From positions 124,001 through 188,000 of the forward strand of contig CAZVPI010000001.1 in NCBI GenBank assembly GCA_964628035.1: a stretch of 64,000 nucleotides of DNA. Direction: 5' to 3'. Below, in pieces: positions 15,307-23,183 of the stretch. Numbering within the stretch: the first letter of the stretch is position 1; each line of letters begins with the position of its first letter. Position numbers and translations under genes: made by a program. The stretch comes from UBA2199 sp964628035 (GTDB taxonomy: Bacteria > Acidobacteriota > Aminicenantia > UBA2199). The notes under the pieces are model-generated. The model was not told where the DNA came from. It did not search any database and saw nothing but the letters and a program-made list of their open reading frames with translations.

Positions 15307-15731
15307 TTGATCATCTCGCAGACGTTCAGGCCGTCCTGGTTGGAATAGGCGACCGAGTCCATGATGGTCCTCATCAGCTTGACCCCCAGGCCGCCCTTGC
15401 GCTTCGTCTTGATCATGCGGCCGATGTTCACCTCCTCATCGGAGATGTCGGGGGCCAGGCCGCTGTACAGGACGCGGATGCGCAGGCCGGCCTCGGCCAG
15501 GAAATACTCGAGGACGATCTCGCGGCCCTGGCGGTTGCCGTAGGAGTGCTTGATGACGTTGGTGACCGCCTCGTCGATGGCCAGCGAGATCTTCTGCGCC
15601 TCGCGCAGGGGGAACTGCGCCAGGGTGGCGATGTGCCGCGTCAGCTCGACCACCATCTTCAACAGTTGGGTCTGCGAGAGGATGGTGATCGCGAAGTCAG
15701 GCTTGGCGGGAAAGGCGCTTGAATTTTTCAA
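15288..15731 (-). CDS. RsbW-like anti-sigma / serine kinase (HATPase_c_2)
   Basis: A 147-residue single-domain GHKL ATPase of the anti-sigma type. The N-box AIDEAVTNVIKHSY lies at about 51-64, an acidic-glycine region (SGLAPDISDEEV) at about 90, and the ATP-lid G-box KRKGGLGVKLMRTIMD at about 112-127. Such proteins phosphorylate a STAS partner and release or capture a sigma factor or other target. The start appears to be TTG at 15731, overlapping the STAS gene by 35 bases; no ATG gives a full domain. No sigma factor lies in the operon, so the output target is unknown. Confidence 0.82.
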   Translation of the reverse strand: MKNSSAFPAKPDFAITILSQTQLLKMVVELTRHIATLAQFPLREAQKISLAIDEAVTNVIKHSYGNRQGREIVLEYFLAEAGLRIRVLYSGLAPDISDEEVNIGRMIKTKRKGGLGVKLMRTIMDSVAYSNQDGLNVCEMIKWRTPK

Positions 15732-16059
15732 TGGCGGCCTGCTCGTCGGCGGAAAAATCGTAGATCTCGGTAAAACCCACCAGGTCGAAGGTCTCGTGCA
15801 CCCGCTCGTTCAGGGCGCACAGCTTGATGTCGCCCCCCTTCTCGCGGACCTCGTCGATGTAGCCCATGATGATGCCCATGCCGGCCGACGTGATATAGTT
15901 CAACTCCTGGCCGTTGATCAGGATGTTGAAGTTGCTCTCACGGATCAGGCGCAGGAGCTCCTTCTCGAAGCGACCCACCTGGTGCGCGTCGAGATGCCCC
16001 TTCAGGTAAAGGACCGCCACGCCATCGATCATCTTGCTGCGTATCTGGAAACTCTTCAT
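15697..16059 (-). CDS. STAS-domain anti-sigma factor antagonist
   Basis: A 120-residue RsbV/SpoIIAA-like protein. The fold is recognisable from VLYLKGHLDAHQVGRFEKEL (about 16-35) and INGQELNYITSAGMGIIMGY (about 48-67). S58 sits where the kinase-target Ser of the family lies, although the usual DSSG is ITSAG here. When unphosphorylated it would bind the RsbW-like kinase. ATG at 16059 overlaps the ndk stop (ATGA) and gives the right length; longer frames upstream run through ndk. Gene order ndk-STAS-RsbW-RsbU-purA suggests the module is translated as a unit. Confidence 0.85.
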   Translation of the reverse strand: MKSFQIRSKMIDGVAVLYLKGHLDAHQVGRFEKELLRLIRESNFNILINGQELNYITSAGMGIIMGYIDEVREKGGDIKLCALNERVHETFDLVGFTEIYDFSADEQAAIEKFKRLSRQA

Positions 16060-16463
16060 GCCCCCTCTCCAAAGAAGAAATCGATCTCGCGGAACGCCGT
16101 CGCCTGCGAATCGGCGCCATGGACGCTGTTGCGCTGGATATCGATGGCGAAGCGGCGGCGCAGGGTGAGCGGCCCCGCCTTGGCGGGATCGGTCGGGCCC
16201 ATCAGCCGCCGCCACTCCTCGACAGCCCCCTCCCGCTCCAGCACCATGGGAAAGATGGGGCCCGATGAAATGTACGCCAGCAGGCTCTCATAGAACGGCT
16301 TGCCCAGATGTTCGCGGTAGAAGCGGGCGGCCTGCTCGACGGTCAGGCGCAGCGTGCGGATAGCGCGGATGGCGAAACGGTTCATCTCGATCTCGGACAC
16401 GATCACCCCGACCAGCTGGCGCTCGACCGCGTCGGGCTTGATGATGGCCAGGGTTTGCTCCAT
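16056..16463 (-). CDS. ndk: Nucleoside diphosphate kinase
   Basis: Transfers the gamma-phosphate of ATP to NDPs through a phospho-histidine. In 135 residues, the N-terminus MEQTLAIIKPDAV and the catalytic motif NSVHGADS with H115 are canonical. The Kpn-loop GPTDPAKAGP and the C-terminal EIDFFF also match. ATG 16463 with GAGGTG eight bases upstream is preferred to in-frame ATG 16481, which adds six non-conserved residues. First gene of the signalling/purA operon. The NTP balance set by ndk and the ATP demand of the kinase are suggestive but unproven links. Confidence 0.95.
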   Translation of the reverse strand: MEQTLAIIKPDAVERQLVGVIVSEIEMNRFAIRAIRTLRLTVEQAARFYREHLGKPFYESLLAYISSGPIFPMVLEREGAVEEWRRLMGPTDPAKAGPLTLRRRFAIDIQRNSVHGADSQATAFREIDFFFGEGA

Positions 16464-16550
16464 GAAGCACCTCGGCGCCATTGTAGATCAATTCCCTTCG
16501 AAATACAATCGTGGCCGGCTTGCCTTTTCACGCGGATCACGGGGACGGTG

Positions 16551-16579
16551 TTGACAAGGCAAATAATTTGTATTATAAT
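16551..16579 (+). promoter_or_regulatory. Perfect consensus sigma-70 promoter of pstS-like gene
   Basis: TTGACA (16551-16556), exactly 17 bp, TATAAT (16574-16579). AT-rich flanks contrast with the local GC. Leader about 50 nt with GGAGG (about 16625-16629) before ATG 16637. No obvious PHO-box direct repeats were recognised upstream. Confidence 0.85.
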
Positions 16580-16636
16580 TGTACTATGATTGTAGCCCAA
16601 TATTTTTTTTTGGCCGCATGGCCTTGGAGGTTCACT

Positions 16637-17599
16637 ATGAAAAAAACGATCGTTCTCGCCCTCCTTATCCCGCTGGTTGCCCTGGTCTGCTCCCAGGCTA
16701 TGCCTGCCCAGAAGAGCGGCTCGGTGGAACTCAAGGGTACGATCACCATCTCCGGCGCCTGGGCCCTCTATCCCATGGTCGTGAAATGGTCGGAGGAGTT
16801 CAGCCGGATTCATTCCGGCGTCCGTTTCGATATCTCGGCGGGCGGGGCCGGCAAGGGGATCGCCGACGCCCTGTCGGGCATGGTCGACATCGGCATGGTC
16901 TCCCGGGAGATCTACCCGGCCGAGGTCCAGAAGGGGGCCTGGTTCATTCCCGTGACCAAGGACGCGGTGGTGCCGGTCATCAACCGCGCCAATCCGCTGT
17001 TGGCCGAGATCATGAAAAAGGGCGTCAAGCGCTCCTTCCTCCCTCGCATCTGGCTGCTCGAGGAGCCGCCGACCTGGAACGAGGCGCTGGGCGGCAAGGG
17101 CGGGCCGCAGATCCATGTTTACACCCGCTCCGACTCCTGCGGCGCCGCCGAGACCTGGGCCCTCTTTTTCGCCAAGAAGCAGGAGGACCTCATGGGCATC
17201 GGCGTGTTCGGCGATCCGGGACTGAACGACGCGGTGCGCAAGGACGCCCTGGGCATCGGCTTCAACAACGTCAACTACGCCTATGACGCAGCCAGCCTGA
17301 AGCCCATGCCCGGAACCGCCGTCCTGCCCATCGACCTGAACGACGACGGCAGGCTCGACGCCGCAGAGAACTTTTACGGCGACCGAGACGCGATCATGGC
17401 CGCCATCGCCGCCGACCGCTACCCCAGCCCGCCGGCGCGCGACCTCTACCTGGTCTGCAAGGGGCGGCCCGGCAAGGCCATGGTCAAGGCTTTCCTGGCC
17501 TGGATCCTGAAGGAGGGGCAGAAGCACGTGGCCGAAGCCGGCTACATCGGCCTTGCCGCCGCCAAGATCGAGAAGGCCCTGGCCAAGATCGGCCGGTGA
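16637..17599 (+). CDS. PstS-like periplasmic substrate-binding protein
   Basis: A 320-residue exported binding protein: Sec signal peptide (MKKTIVLALLIPLVALVCSQA, cleavage near 25). A phosphate-binding-protein fold follows, with ITISGAWALYPMVVKWSEEF, AGGAGKGIADALSGMVDIGMVSREI (about 70-94) and TRSDSCGAAETWALFF (about 160-175). The pattern matches PstS-type proteins that bind phosphate or a similar oxyanion, though it is a divergent member. No PstC/A/B genes are next to it; instead an outer-membrane porin follows with a 4-base overlap of frames. Ligand therefore uncertain. Confidence 0.78.
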   Translation: MKKTIVLALLIPLVALVCSQAMPAQKSGSVELKGTITISGAWALYPMVVKWSEEFSRIHSGVRFDISAGGAGKGIADALSGMVDIGMVSREIYPAEVQKGAWFIPVTKDAVVPVINRANPLLAEIMKKGVKRSFLPRIWLLEEPPTWNEALGGKGGPQIHVYTRSDSCGAAETWALFFAKKQEDLMGIGVFGDPGLNDAVRKDALGIGFNNVNYAYDAASLKPMPGTAVLPIDLNDDGRLDAAENFYGDRDAIMAAIAADRYPSPPARDLYLVCKGRPGKAMVKAFLAWILKEGQKHVAEAGYIGLAAAKIEKALAKIGR

Positions 17600-17625
17600 T
17601 CGCGCCCAGGAACGAGGAAGAAGCC

Positions 17626-18645
17626 ATGAAACGCGGAAGAAGCATCGTGCTGCTGGCCCTGTCGCTGCTTGCGGCCGCCGGAAGGGGGTTGAACGGGGAA
17701 GGGAAAATTTCGGGGTTGGCTTTCGGCGACTATTATTACGCCCTGGGACACCACGACGTGGCCGTCGAGGGGCGCAACGGCTTTTGGCTGCGCCGCATCT
17801 ATTTCACTTACGAAGACAAACTGGGCGAGAAATACGCCATGCGCTTCCGCCTGGAAGCCAACAGCCCGGGCGACTTCAAGACAGCGGCCAACCTGGTTCC
17901 CTTCATCAAGGACGCTTACCTGTCGGTCAGGCTCGGCCGCCAGACCCTGGCCTTCGGCCTGGTCGCCACCGACCTGTACACCACGGTGGAGGATTTCTGG
18001 GGGTATCGTCCCCTGGAAAAAACCCCGATCGATCTTTTCAAGTTCGGCAATTCGCGGGAGATGGGCCTGTACCTGAAAGGGCCGCTGGACAAGCGCGGCC
18101 GGTTCTCCTATTCGCTAACGGCGGGAAACGGCGACGGCTTGAAGTCGGAGGTCAACCGCGGCAAGGCGGTCCATGGCAGGCTGAGTTTCCAGCCCAAGCG
18201 GCCGCTGCTCTTCGAAATCTTCGCCGATTGCACGGACACGGGGCCCGGCACCTCGATCACCATCCTGCACGCCTTCGCCGGCGTCAAGGGAAGCCGGGGG
18301 CACGCCGGATTCAACTTCGGCTGGCGCCATGACGACCTGGGCCGAGGCGAGAGCGACCTGAAGTTCATGTCCCTGTTCGCCGTAGGCAGGATCAACGGCA
18401 AGCTGGAGATCGTCGGCCGCTTCGACCGGCTTCTCGACGCCAATGCCAATGGCGGCAAGACCGACTACATCCCCATGGCCGACAACGCCAGGGCCAATGT
18501 CGTGCTGGCCGGCCTGGGCTGGCAGCTGAGCGAAGGGATCCAGGTAATCCCCAACATCAAATATGTCTTTTATGACGCTCCCGGCTCGGGAGAAAAGCCG
18601 GCAGCCGACCTATACGCCTATCTCACCCTCTCCTTCAAGTTCTGA
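17626..18645 (+). CDS. Outer-membrane porin-like beta-barrel protein
   Basis: A 339-residue protein with signal peptide (MKRGRSIVLLALSLLAAAGRG). Alternating aromatic/hydrophobic strands follow (for example ISGLAFGDYYYALGH, FWLRRIYFTYEDKLGEKYAMRFRLE, AYLSVRLGRQTLAFG), and the C-terminus LTLSFKF ends in Phe as outer-membrane barrels do. The pattern recalls OprP/OprO-type phosphate-selective porins. ATG 17626 has AGGAAGAAG upstream; a start at 17596 would add ten non-signal residues. It directly follows the PstS-like gene, so the two may move the same anion across the outer membrane and periplasm. Confidence 0.7.
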   Translation: MKRGRSIVLLALSLLAAAGRGLNGEGKISGLAFGDYYYALGHHDVAVEGRNGFWLRRIYFTYEDKLGEKYAMRFRLEANSPGDFKTAANLVPFIKDAYLSVRLGRQTLAFGLVATDLYTTVEDFWGYRPLEKTPIDLFKFGNSREMGLYLKGPLDKRGRFSYSLTAGNGDGLKSEVNRGKAVHGRLSFQPKRPLLFEIFADCTDTGPGTSITILHAFAGVKGSRGHAGFNFGWRHDDLGRGESDLKFMSLFAVGRINGKLEIVGRFDRLLDANANGGKTDYIPMADNARANVVLAGLGWQLSEGIQVIPNIKYVFYDAPGSGEKPAADLYAYLTLSFKF

Positions 18646-18675
18646 GGCCGAGGTTCTCGCCGGCAGCGCGCCCGC

Positions 18676-19578
18676 TCATTTTTTGCCGCCGCGCGGGTGG
18701 AAGCGGTCGTAGATGCGCTTCAGCTGGTCCTTGGCCAGGTGGGTGTAGATCTCGGTGGTGGCAATCGAGGAGTGGCCGAGCAGCATTTGCACCGAGCGCA
18801 GGTCGGCCCCCTTCTCCACCAGGTGGGTGGCGAACGAGTGGCGCAGAACGTGCGGGGTCAGCCGGGCCTTGAGCCCGACCTTGCCGCCGTAGCCCGTGAT
18901 CATCTTCCACAGCCCCTGGCGGCTGATGGCGCCGCCGTCGCGGTTGACGAAGAGCGCGGCCGGAGCCGCGCCGGCGGCCAGCGCCGGCCGGCCTTGATCC
19001 AGGTAGGCGCGCAGGCAGTCGCGGGCGGTGTCGTTGAAGGGGACGACCCGCTCCTTGCCCCCCTTGCCGCGGACGCGCAGGAATCCCTCGTCCAGGAAAA
19101 GATCGGCCGTCTTCAAGCCGGCCGTCTCGGAGATGCGCAGCCCGCTGGCGTACATCAGCTCCAGGATGGCCTTGTCGCGGCAGCCGAGGGGCGAGGACGG
19201 GTCGGGCGCCTCCAGCAGCCGCGTCACCTCCTCCGGCGTCAGGTACTTGGGAAGGCGGGCCCATTTCTTGGGCGGGGCCACGGCCGTTGCCGGGCTTTCG
19301 CCGATCAGGTCCTCGCGCAGCAGGAAGCGGTAGAAGCTTTTCAGCACCGAGACCAGGTGGGCCTGGGAGGAGACGGCCCCGCCCCTGCTCCCCTGGCGGC
19401 GGAGAAACTCGAGAAGGTCCCCCTCGCCCGGGCTGAGGGGATCGATCCCCTTTTCCTTCAGGAACGAATGGAACTTCTCGAGCTCGCGTCGGTAGGACAG
19501 GATGGTGTTGGCCGCCAACCCCCTCTCGAACTCGGCGTACTGCAGGAACTGCTCCAGGGGCGAGGGCGCACGGGCCAT
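18676..19578 (-). CDS. xerD: XerC/D-type tyrosine recombinase
   Basis: Site-specific recombinase resolving chromosome dimers at dif. In 300 residues, an N-terminal SAM-like core-binding domain covers about 5-90 and the catalytic domain about 110-295. The catalytic set is R148 (SGLRISE), K172 (RGKGGKER), H243-x2-R246 (HVLRHSF), H269 (LGHSS) and Y278 (IYTHL). Length is the standard Xer size, without the extra arms of phage integrases. ATG 19578 overlaps the MBL stop (ATGA). It is the last gene of the chaperone-kinase-apgM-MBL string; there are no mobile-element flanks. XerC versus XerD cannot be decided by eye. Confidence 0.88.
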   Translation of the reverse strand: MARAPSPLEQFLQYAEFERGLAANTILSYRRELEKFHSFLKEKGIDPLSPGEGDLLEFLRRQGSRGGAVSSQAHLVSVLKSFYRFLLREDLIGESPATAVAPPKKWARLPKYLTPEEVTRLLEAPDPSSPLGCRDKAILELMYASGLRISETAGLKTADLFLDEGFLRVRGKGGKERVVPFNDTARDCLRAYLDQGRPALAAGAAPAALFVNRDGGAISRQGLWKMITGYGGKVGLKARLTPHVLRHSFATHLVEKGADLRSVQMLLGHSSIATTEIYTHLAKDQLKRIYDRFHPRGGKK

Positions 19579-20192
19579 CAGAGGTAGGGGTTGCCGGCCA
19601 GCTCGCGCTCCAGCACGCTCTCCGGTCCGTGCCCGGGGAGTACGACCGTTGCCGGCGGCAGGGCCCTGATCCGCTCCAGGGAGCGGCGCAGTTCCGGCTC
19701 GGAGCCGCCGGGAAGGTCGGTGCGCCCCACGTCGCCGCAAAACAGGGTGTCGCCGGAAAAGAGCAGGCCCTGGCCGAACAGGAGGAGCGAGCCTGGGGAA
19801 TGGCCTGGGCTGTGGATGACCTCGAGCTCCAGCCCCCCGGCCGCGATGCGGTCGCCGCCGGCCAGCAGCCGCCCCGCCGCGGGCAACGGTTCGACGCCGA
19901 ACAGGACGGCCAGGCCGCGCCCGGCCGGCGAGCGCATGGCCGCGTCGTCGGCGGCGTGCAGCCAGAGCGGGACGCTGAAACGCTTCATCAGGAAAGCGGC
20001 GGCGCCGGCATGGTCGGGATGGCCATGGGTCAGGACCACGGCGATGGGGGCGAGGCCGGCGGCAACGATGCGGCCAGCGATCCGCTCCCCCTCGGCTCCC
20101 GGGTCGATGACCAGGCAATCGCGGCCGGATTCGTCGTAGAAAAGATAACAGTTGGTGTCCAGCTCGCCGACCGTGAGGCTCTGATAGGGCAT
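19578..20192 (-). CDS. MBL-fold metallo-hydrolase (glyoxalase II-like)
   Basis: A 204-residue binuclear metal hydrolase with THGHPDH (H56, H58, D60, H61), a later His in HSPGHSPGSLLLF (about 129-141) and FSGDTLFCGDVGRTD (Asp ligand, about 150-164). The final PGHG motif near 187 completes the site. The layout matches the YcbL/glyoxalase-II-like short family that hydrolyses thioesters such as lactoylglutathione or related conjugates. Substrate not deducible. Four bases separate it from apgM, and it overlaps xerD. Confidence 0.87.
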   Translation of the reverse strand: MPYQSLTVGELDTNCYLFYDESGRDCLVIDPGAEGERIAGRIVAAGLAPIAVVLTHGHPDHAGAAAFLMKRFSVPLWLHAADDAAMRSPAGRGLAVLFGVEPLPAAGRLLAGGDRIAAGGLELEVIHSPGHSPGSLLLFGQGLLFSGDTLFCGDVGRTDLPGGSEPELRRSLERIRALPPATVVLPGHGPESVLERELAGNPYL

Positions 20193-20196
20193 GGCG

Positions 20197-21486
20197 TCAA
20201 GCCCCGAATTTCTTCAGCTTCAGGGCGTTGGCCATCATGAGCGGCAGCACGTCCATGGCCCGGACATGGCCCAGGACCCCGCGGGCGCACGCCGTTTCGC
20301 CGAACTTGGACGCCGGGGCGCTGACGCTGACCTTGCCGCAGGAGGGATCCTCGCCACCCGGTGCGCCACAGGCGAAGGCATCGACCGCCGCGGCAGTGGC
20401 GGGCAGGCGCCTCTGGAATCGGGACTTGATCAGCAGCGGATTGGGATGCCAGGAATGGCCCTTCATCAGCGCCGGGGTGGAGTGGTCGCCGGTGACGACC
20501 AGCACGTCTGGGGTGAGCTCCAGGACTTCGGGCAGCCAGCGGTCGAACTCCTCGATCTCCGCAGCCTTGTGGGCGAAGTCGCCGTCCTCGCCGTAAGAAT
20601 CGGTCTTCTTGACGTGTAGGAAGAAGAAATCGAAGTCGGCCCAGCGGCTCTTGAGCGTCGCCACCTGGTCCTGCAGGGTGCGGCCGGTTTCGAGCACCTC
20701 CATGCCCACCAGCTGCGCCAGGCCCCGGTACATCGGGTAGACGGCGATCGCCGCCGTCTTCAGCTTGAAGAGCTCGCGCATCGAGGGGACGGCCGGGTAC
20801 TTGGCGAAGCCGCGCAGCAGGCAGGCATTGGCAGGCAGCCGGCCGGAGAGCTCGGCCGCGAGGCAGTCGATGAAGCGGTTGACGATGCGGGCCGTCCTGG
20901 CGGCGGCAGGGTCCTTGGCCTCGGCGTACTTGACGGGAGCGCCCGCGACCTCGGGGTCGGCGTCGCTCAGCCGGTCATCCAGGCCGTCGCCGGTCAGGAC
21001 CAGGACAAAGCGGTGCTCCTCTCCCGAATAGAGGCGCACCTCGACGTCCTCGACGGCGCGGATGCGCTCGCTGAGGAAGGCGATGAGCTCGCGGTTCCTC
21101 GCGGTGGCGATGCGCCCGGCGCGGCGGTCGCTGATGCGGCCGTTCTCCAGGGTGGCGAAATTGCCGCGCACGGCGACCGAGCGCGGCCCCACCTCGATGC
21201 CCACGCCCAGCGCCTCGAGGATGCCGCGTCCGATCTCGTAGCGCAGCGGGTCGTAGCCGAAGAGAGACAGGTGGGCCGGCCCGCTGCCCGGGGTGATGCC
21301 CGGGGCGATGGGATGGCTCAGGCCCAGCTCGCTCTCGGCGGCCAGCAGGTCGAGGTTCGGGGTGCGCGCCGATTCCAGCTCGGTGCGGCCGTCCAGGGGC
21401 AGGCCGCCCAAGCCATCCAGCACCAGCAGCACCATCTTTTTCTCGTTCTCGACGCTGATGCGGCGAAACAGTTCCTCGCGTTCCAT
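20197..21486 (-). CDS. apgM: 2,3-bisphosphoglycerate-independent phosphoglycerate mutase, archaeal type
   Basis: Glycolytic interconversion of 3- and 2-phosphoglycerate. In 429 residues, an alkaline-phosphatase-fold metal site opens with LLVLDGLGGLPL (about 20-31), ARTPNLDLLAAES and PGITPGSGPAHLSLFGYDP (about 62-80). The late motifs FFLHVKKTDSYGEDGD and LVVTGDHSTPALMKGHSWHPNP (about 338-360) supply the second metal ligands. This is the ApgM family, shorter than GpmI and sequence-distinct. Some ApgM relatives are phosphonopyruvate decarboxylase-like or phosphopentomutase-like, so the role rests on overall motif agreement. ATG 21486 is 64 bases after the kinase stop. Confidence 0.9.
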   Translation of the reverse strand: MEREELFRRISVENEKKMVLLVLDGLGGLPLDGRTELESARTPNLDLLAAESELGLSHPIAPGITPGSGPAHLSLFGYDPLRYEIGRGILEALGVGIEVGPRSVAVRGNFATLENGRISDRRAGRIATARNRELIAFLSERIRAVEDVEVRLYSGEEHRFVLVLTGDGLDDRLSDADPEVAGAPVKYAEAKDPAAARTARIVNRFIDCLAAELSGRLPANACLLRGFAKYPAVPSMRELFKLKTAAIAVYPMYRGLAQLVGMEVLETGRTLQDQVATLKSRWADFDFFFLHVKKTDSYGEDGDFAHKAAEIEEFDRWLPEVLELTPDVLVVTGDHSTPALMKGHSWHPNPLLIKSRFQRRLPATAAAVDAFACGAPGGEDPSCGKVSVSAPASKFGETACARGVLGHVRAMDVLPLMMANALKLKKFGA

Positions 21487-21550
21487 GGATCGCTCCTTAT
21501 TCCTATTATCGCCGCAAACGGCCGGCGAAGCAAGCAGGGCGCGGGAAAGG

Positions 21551-22495
21551 CTACTGCTCTTCGCCGCAGTAGGGGCAGACCTTGACCTTGCGGCCGGTGG
21601 CCTTGCGGCAGTTCCAGCAGACGTGGTCGGTGCGGCTCTCGCGGGCCTGGATGCGCTTCTGGATGTCCTTCAGCTCGTTGCTGAAGTCGCGGTTGCGCTC
21701 TCCCAGGTGCTCCAGGTCGCCCAGCACGTCGAGGGCTTGGGCATAGCGGTCCTTCAGGTCGGGAGCCAGGGTCTTCATGACCACGCGGTTCAGCTCGGGG
21801 GCGACCGAGGGGTTCTTCTGCGCCAGGGGGGTGAATTGCCCGGCCTTGGCCCGCTTGTAGATGTCCATGGGATTGGCCAGCACGACGGGCGGGAAGCCGG
21901 TCACCATCTCGTAAAACAGGCTTCCAGCCGAATAGAGGTCGGAGGCGAAAACGGCCTTGCCCTCGAACTGCTCGGGCGCCATGTAGGGCGGCGAACCGAT
22001 CTTGGTGGTGGCGAACTGCTTCTCCTGCAGCAGGGTCGACGTGCCGAAATCGGCGATCTTGACGTCGTCGTCCAGGTTGATCAGGATGTTGGAGGGGCGG
22101 ATGTCGCGGTGGATCACCGATTTCTGGTGGGCGAAGGCCAGCGCCGACAGGATCTGCTTGAAATATTTCAAAGCCTTGGCGATCGGAAGCGAGCTCGACT
22201 TGTCGAGGATCTTCTCCAGGTCGGTCCCCTCGATGAACTCCATGACCATGATCAGGATATGGTCGATGATGTCGACGGTCAGGAGCTTGACGATATGGGG
22301 ATGATCGAGCAGCCGCGTCTGCAGCACCGACTCCTGCAGCAGCTTGTCGGCCTGGGCGCTGGTGCGGTGCGGGATCTTCAGCGCCCGCTGGCACTTGAGG
22401 ATCGTGTCCTCGGCCAGGTAGACGGTGCCGAAGCCGCCGCTGCCCAGCTTGCGCAGGATCTTGTACTTGCCGATCTGCCCCTTCAACTCAATCAT
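21551..22495 (-). CDS. Hanks-type Ser/Thr kinase with C-terminal zinc ribbon
   Basis: A 314-residue cytoplasmic protein kinase. The glycine loop LGSGGFGTVY spans about 18-27, K40 (ALKIP) binds ATP, the catalytic loop is HRDIRPSN (129-136) and DFG has D149. SPPYMAPEQFEGK marks the activation/P+1 segment near 168-180. The loop Lys of HRDxKxxN is Arg133, a conservative change. The kinase domain ends at about 255, a short helical linker follows, and C293-x2-C296 with C307-x2-C310 makes a zinc ribbon at the end. No transmembrane or PASTA domains. The start overlaps rsmE by eight bases, placing it in the grpE-dnaK-dnaJ operon. Substrates unknown. Confidence 0.9.
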   Translation of the reverse strand: MIELKGQIGKYKILRKLGSGGFGTVYLAEDTILKCQRALKIPHRTSAQADKLLQESVLQTRLLDHPHIVKLLTVDIIDHILIMVMEFIEGTDLEKILDKSSSLPIAKALKYFKQILSALAFAHQKSVIHRDIRPSNILINLDDDVKIADFGTSTLLQEKQFATTKIGSPPYMAPEQFEGKAVFASDLYSAGSLFYEMVTGFPPVVLANPMDIYKRAKAGQFTPLAQKNPSVAPELNRVVMKTLAPDLKDRYAQALDVLGDLEHLGERNRDFSNELKDIQKRIQARESRTDHVCWNCRKATGRKVKVCPYCGEEQ

Positions 22496-23183
22496 GTTTC
22501 AGGATGGCGGCGACCGCCAGGGCCGCGGTCTCGGTCTTGAGGATGGCGTCGTTGATCCGAGCCGGTTGGAAGCCGGCGGCGCGGAACATCCCCTTCTCGG
22601 CGGCGGTGAAATCGCCGGGCGGGCCGACCACGGCCAGCGCCGGGAACGCGGCCGGCCGTTCCAGGCGCTGCGGGGCGTCGATGTCGAGCAGGATCTTCGT
22701 CGGGATGTTGGCGGCGGCGGCGGCCAGGACGTCCGGGGCCGCCGGCGCGCACAGGCGCGTGAGCCAGAAGCGGCGGTTGACCTTCAGGGCCTGGGCGGCC
22801 AGCTTCTGCCAGCGGCGCAGCTGGGCGGGGCTCCAGGAAACGTCGGTGCGCTCGCACACGAGCGGCCGCACCTCGTCGACCCCCATTTCGCAGAGCTTTT
22901 CGACGAGCCAGTTCATGGCGTGCCCGCGGGTCAGTGAGACGGCGACGAACACCCGCGGCTGCGGGCGGGGAAAGTCCTCGCTGCCGAGAACGGCGAGGCG
23001 CAGGCCGGCCGCGGAGATGGCGGCGATGCGCCCGCGCAGCAGGCGGCCGCGGCCGTTGACGATCTCGATCTCGTCGCCCGGGCGGTAGCGCATGACGTGG
23101 GCGATGTGGTGGAACTCGTCGCCCTCGATAAGCAGCTGGCCGGCGGCGGGCTCCTGGTCGCAGAAGAAGCGCCGTTCGGCCAT
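22488..23183 (-). CDS. rsmE: 16S rRNA m3U1498 methyltransferase RsmE
   Basis: SPOUT-class methyltransferase acting on U1498 of 16S rRNA. The 231 residues begin MAERRFFCDQEPA with a PUA-like N-terminal domain (FHHIAHVMRYRPGDEIEIVNG, about 24-44). The knotted SAM-binding domain includes NWLVEKLCEMGVDEVRPLVCERT (about 90-112), VVGPPGDFTAAE (about 188-199; GPEGG in most homologues) and the C-terminal NDAILKTETAALA. ATG 23183 shares one base with the dnaJ stop (TGATG). RsmE genes frequently sit after dnaJ or prmA, in line with this setting. Confidence 0.93.
   Translation of the reverse strand: MAERRFFCDQEPAAGQLLIEGDEFHHIAHVMRYRPGDEIEIVNGRGRLLRGRIAAISAAGLRLAVLGSEDFPRPQPRVFVAVSLTRGHAMNWLVEKLCEMGVDEVRPLVCERTDVSWSPAQLRRWQKLAAQALKVNRRFWLTRLCAPAAPDVLAAAAANIPTKILLDIDAPQRLERPAAFPALAVVGPPGDFTAAEKGMFRAAGFQPARINDAILKTETAALAVAAILKHD

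Noticed and set aside
18676..19578. XerC/D-type gene as sign of an integrated element
   Set aside because: Standard 300-aa Xer recombinase within a housekeeping string, no att-like repeats, tRNA or cargo genes.
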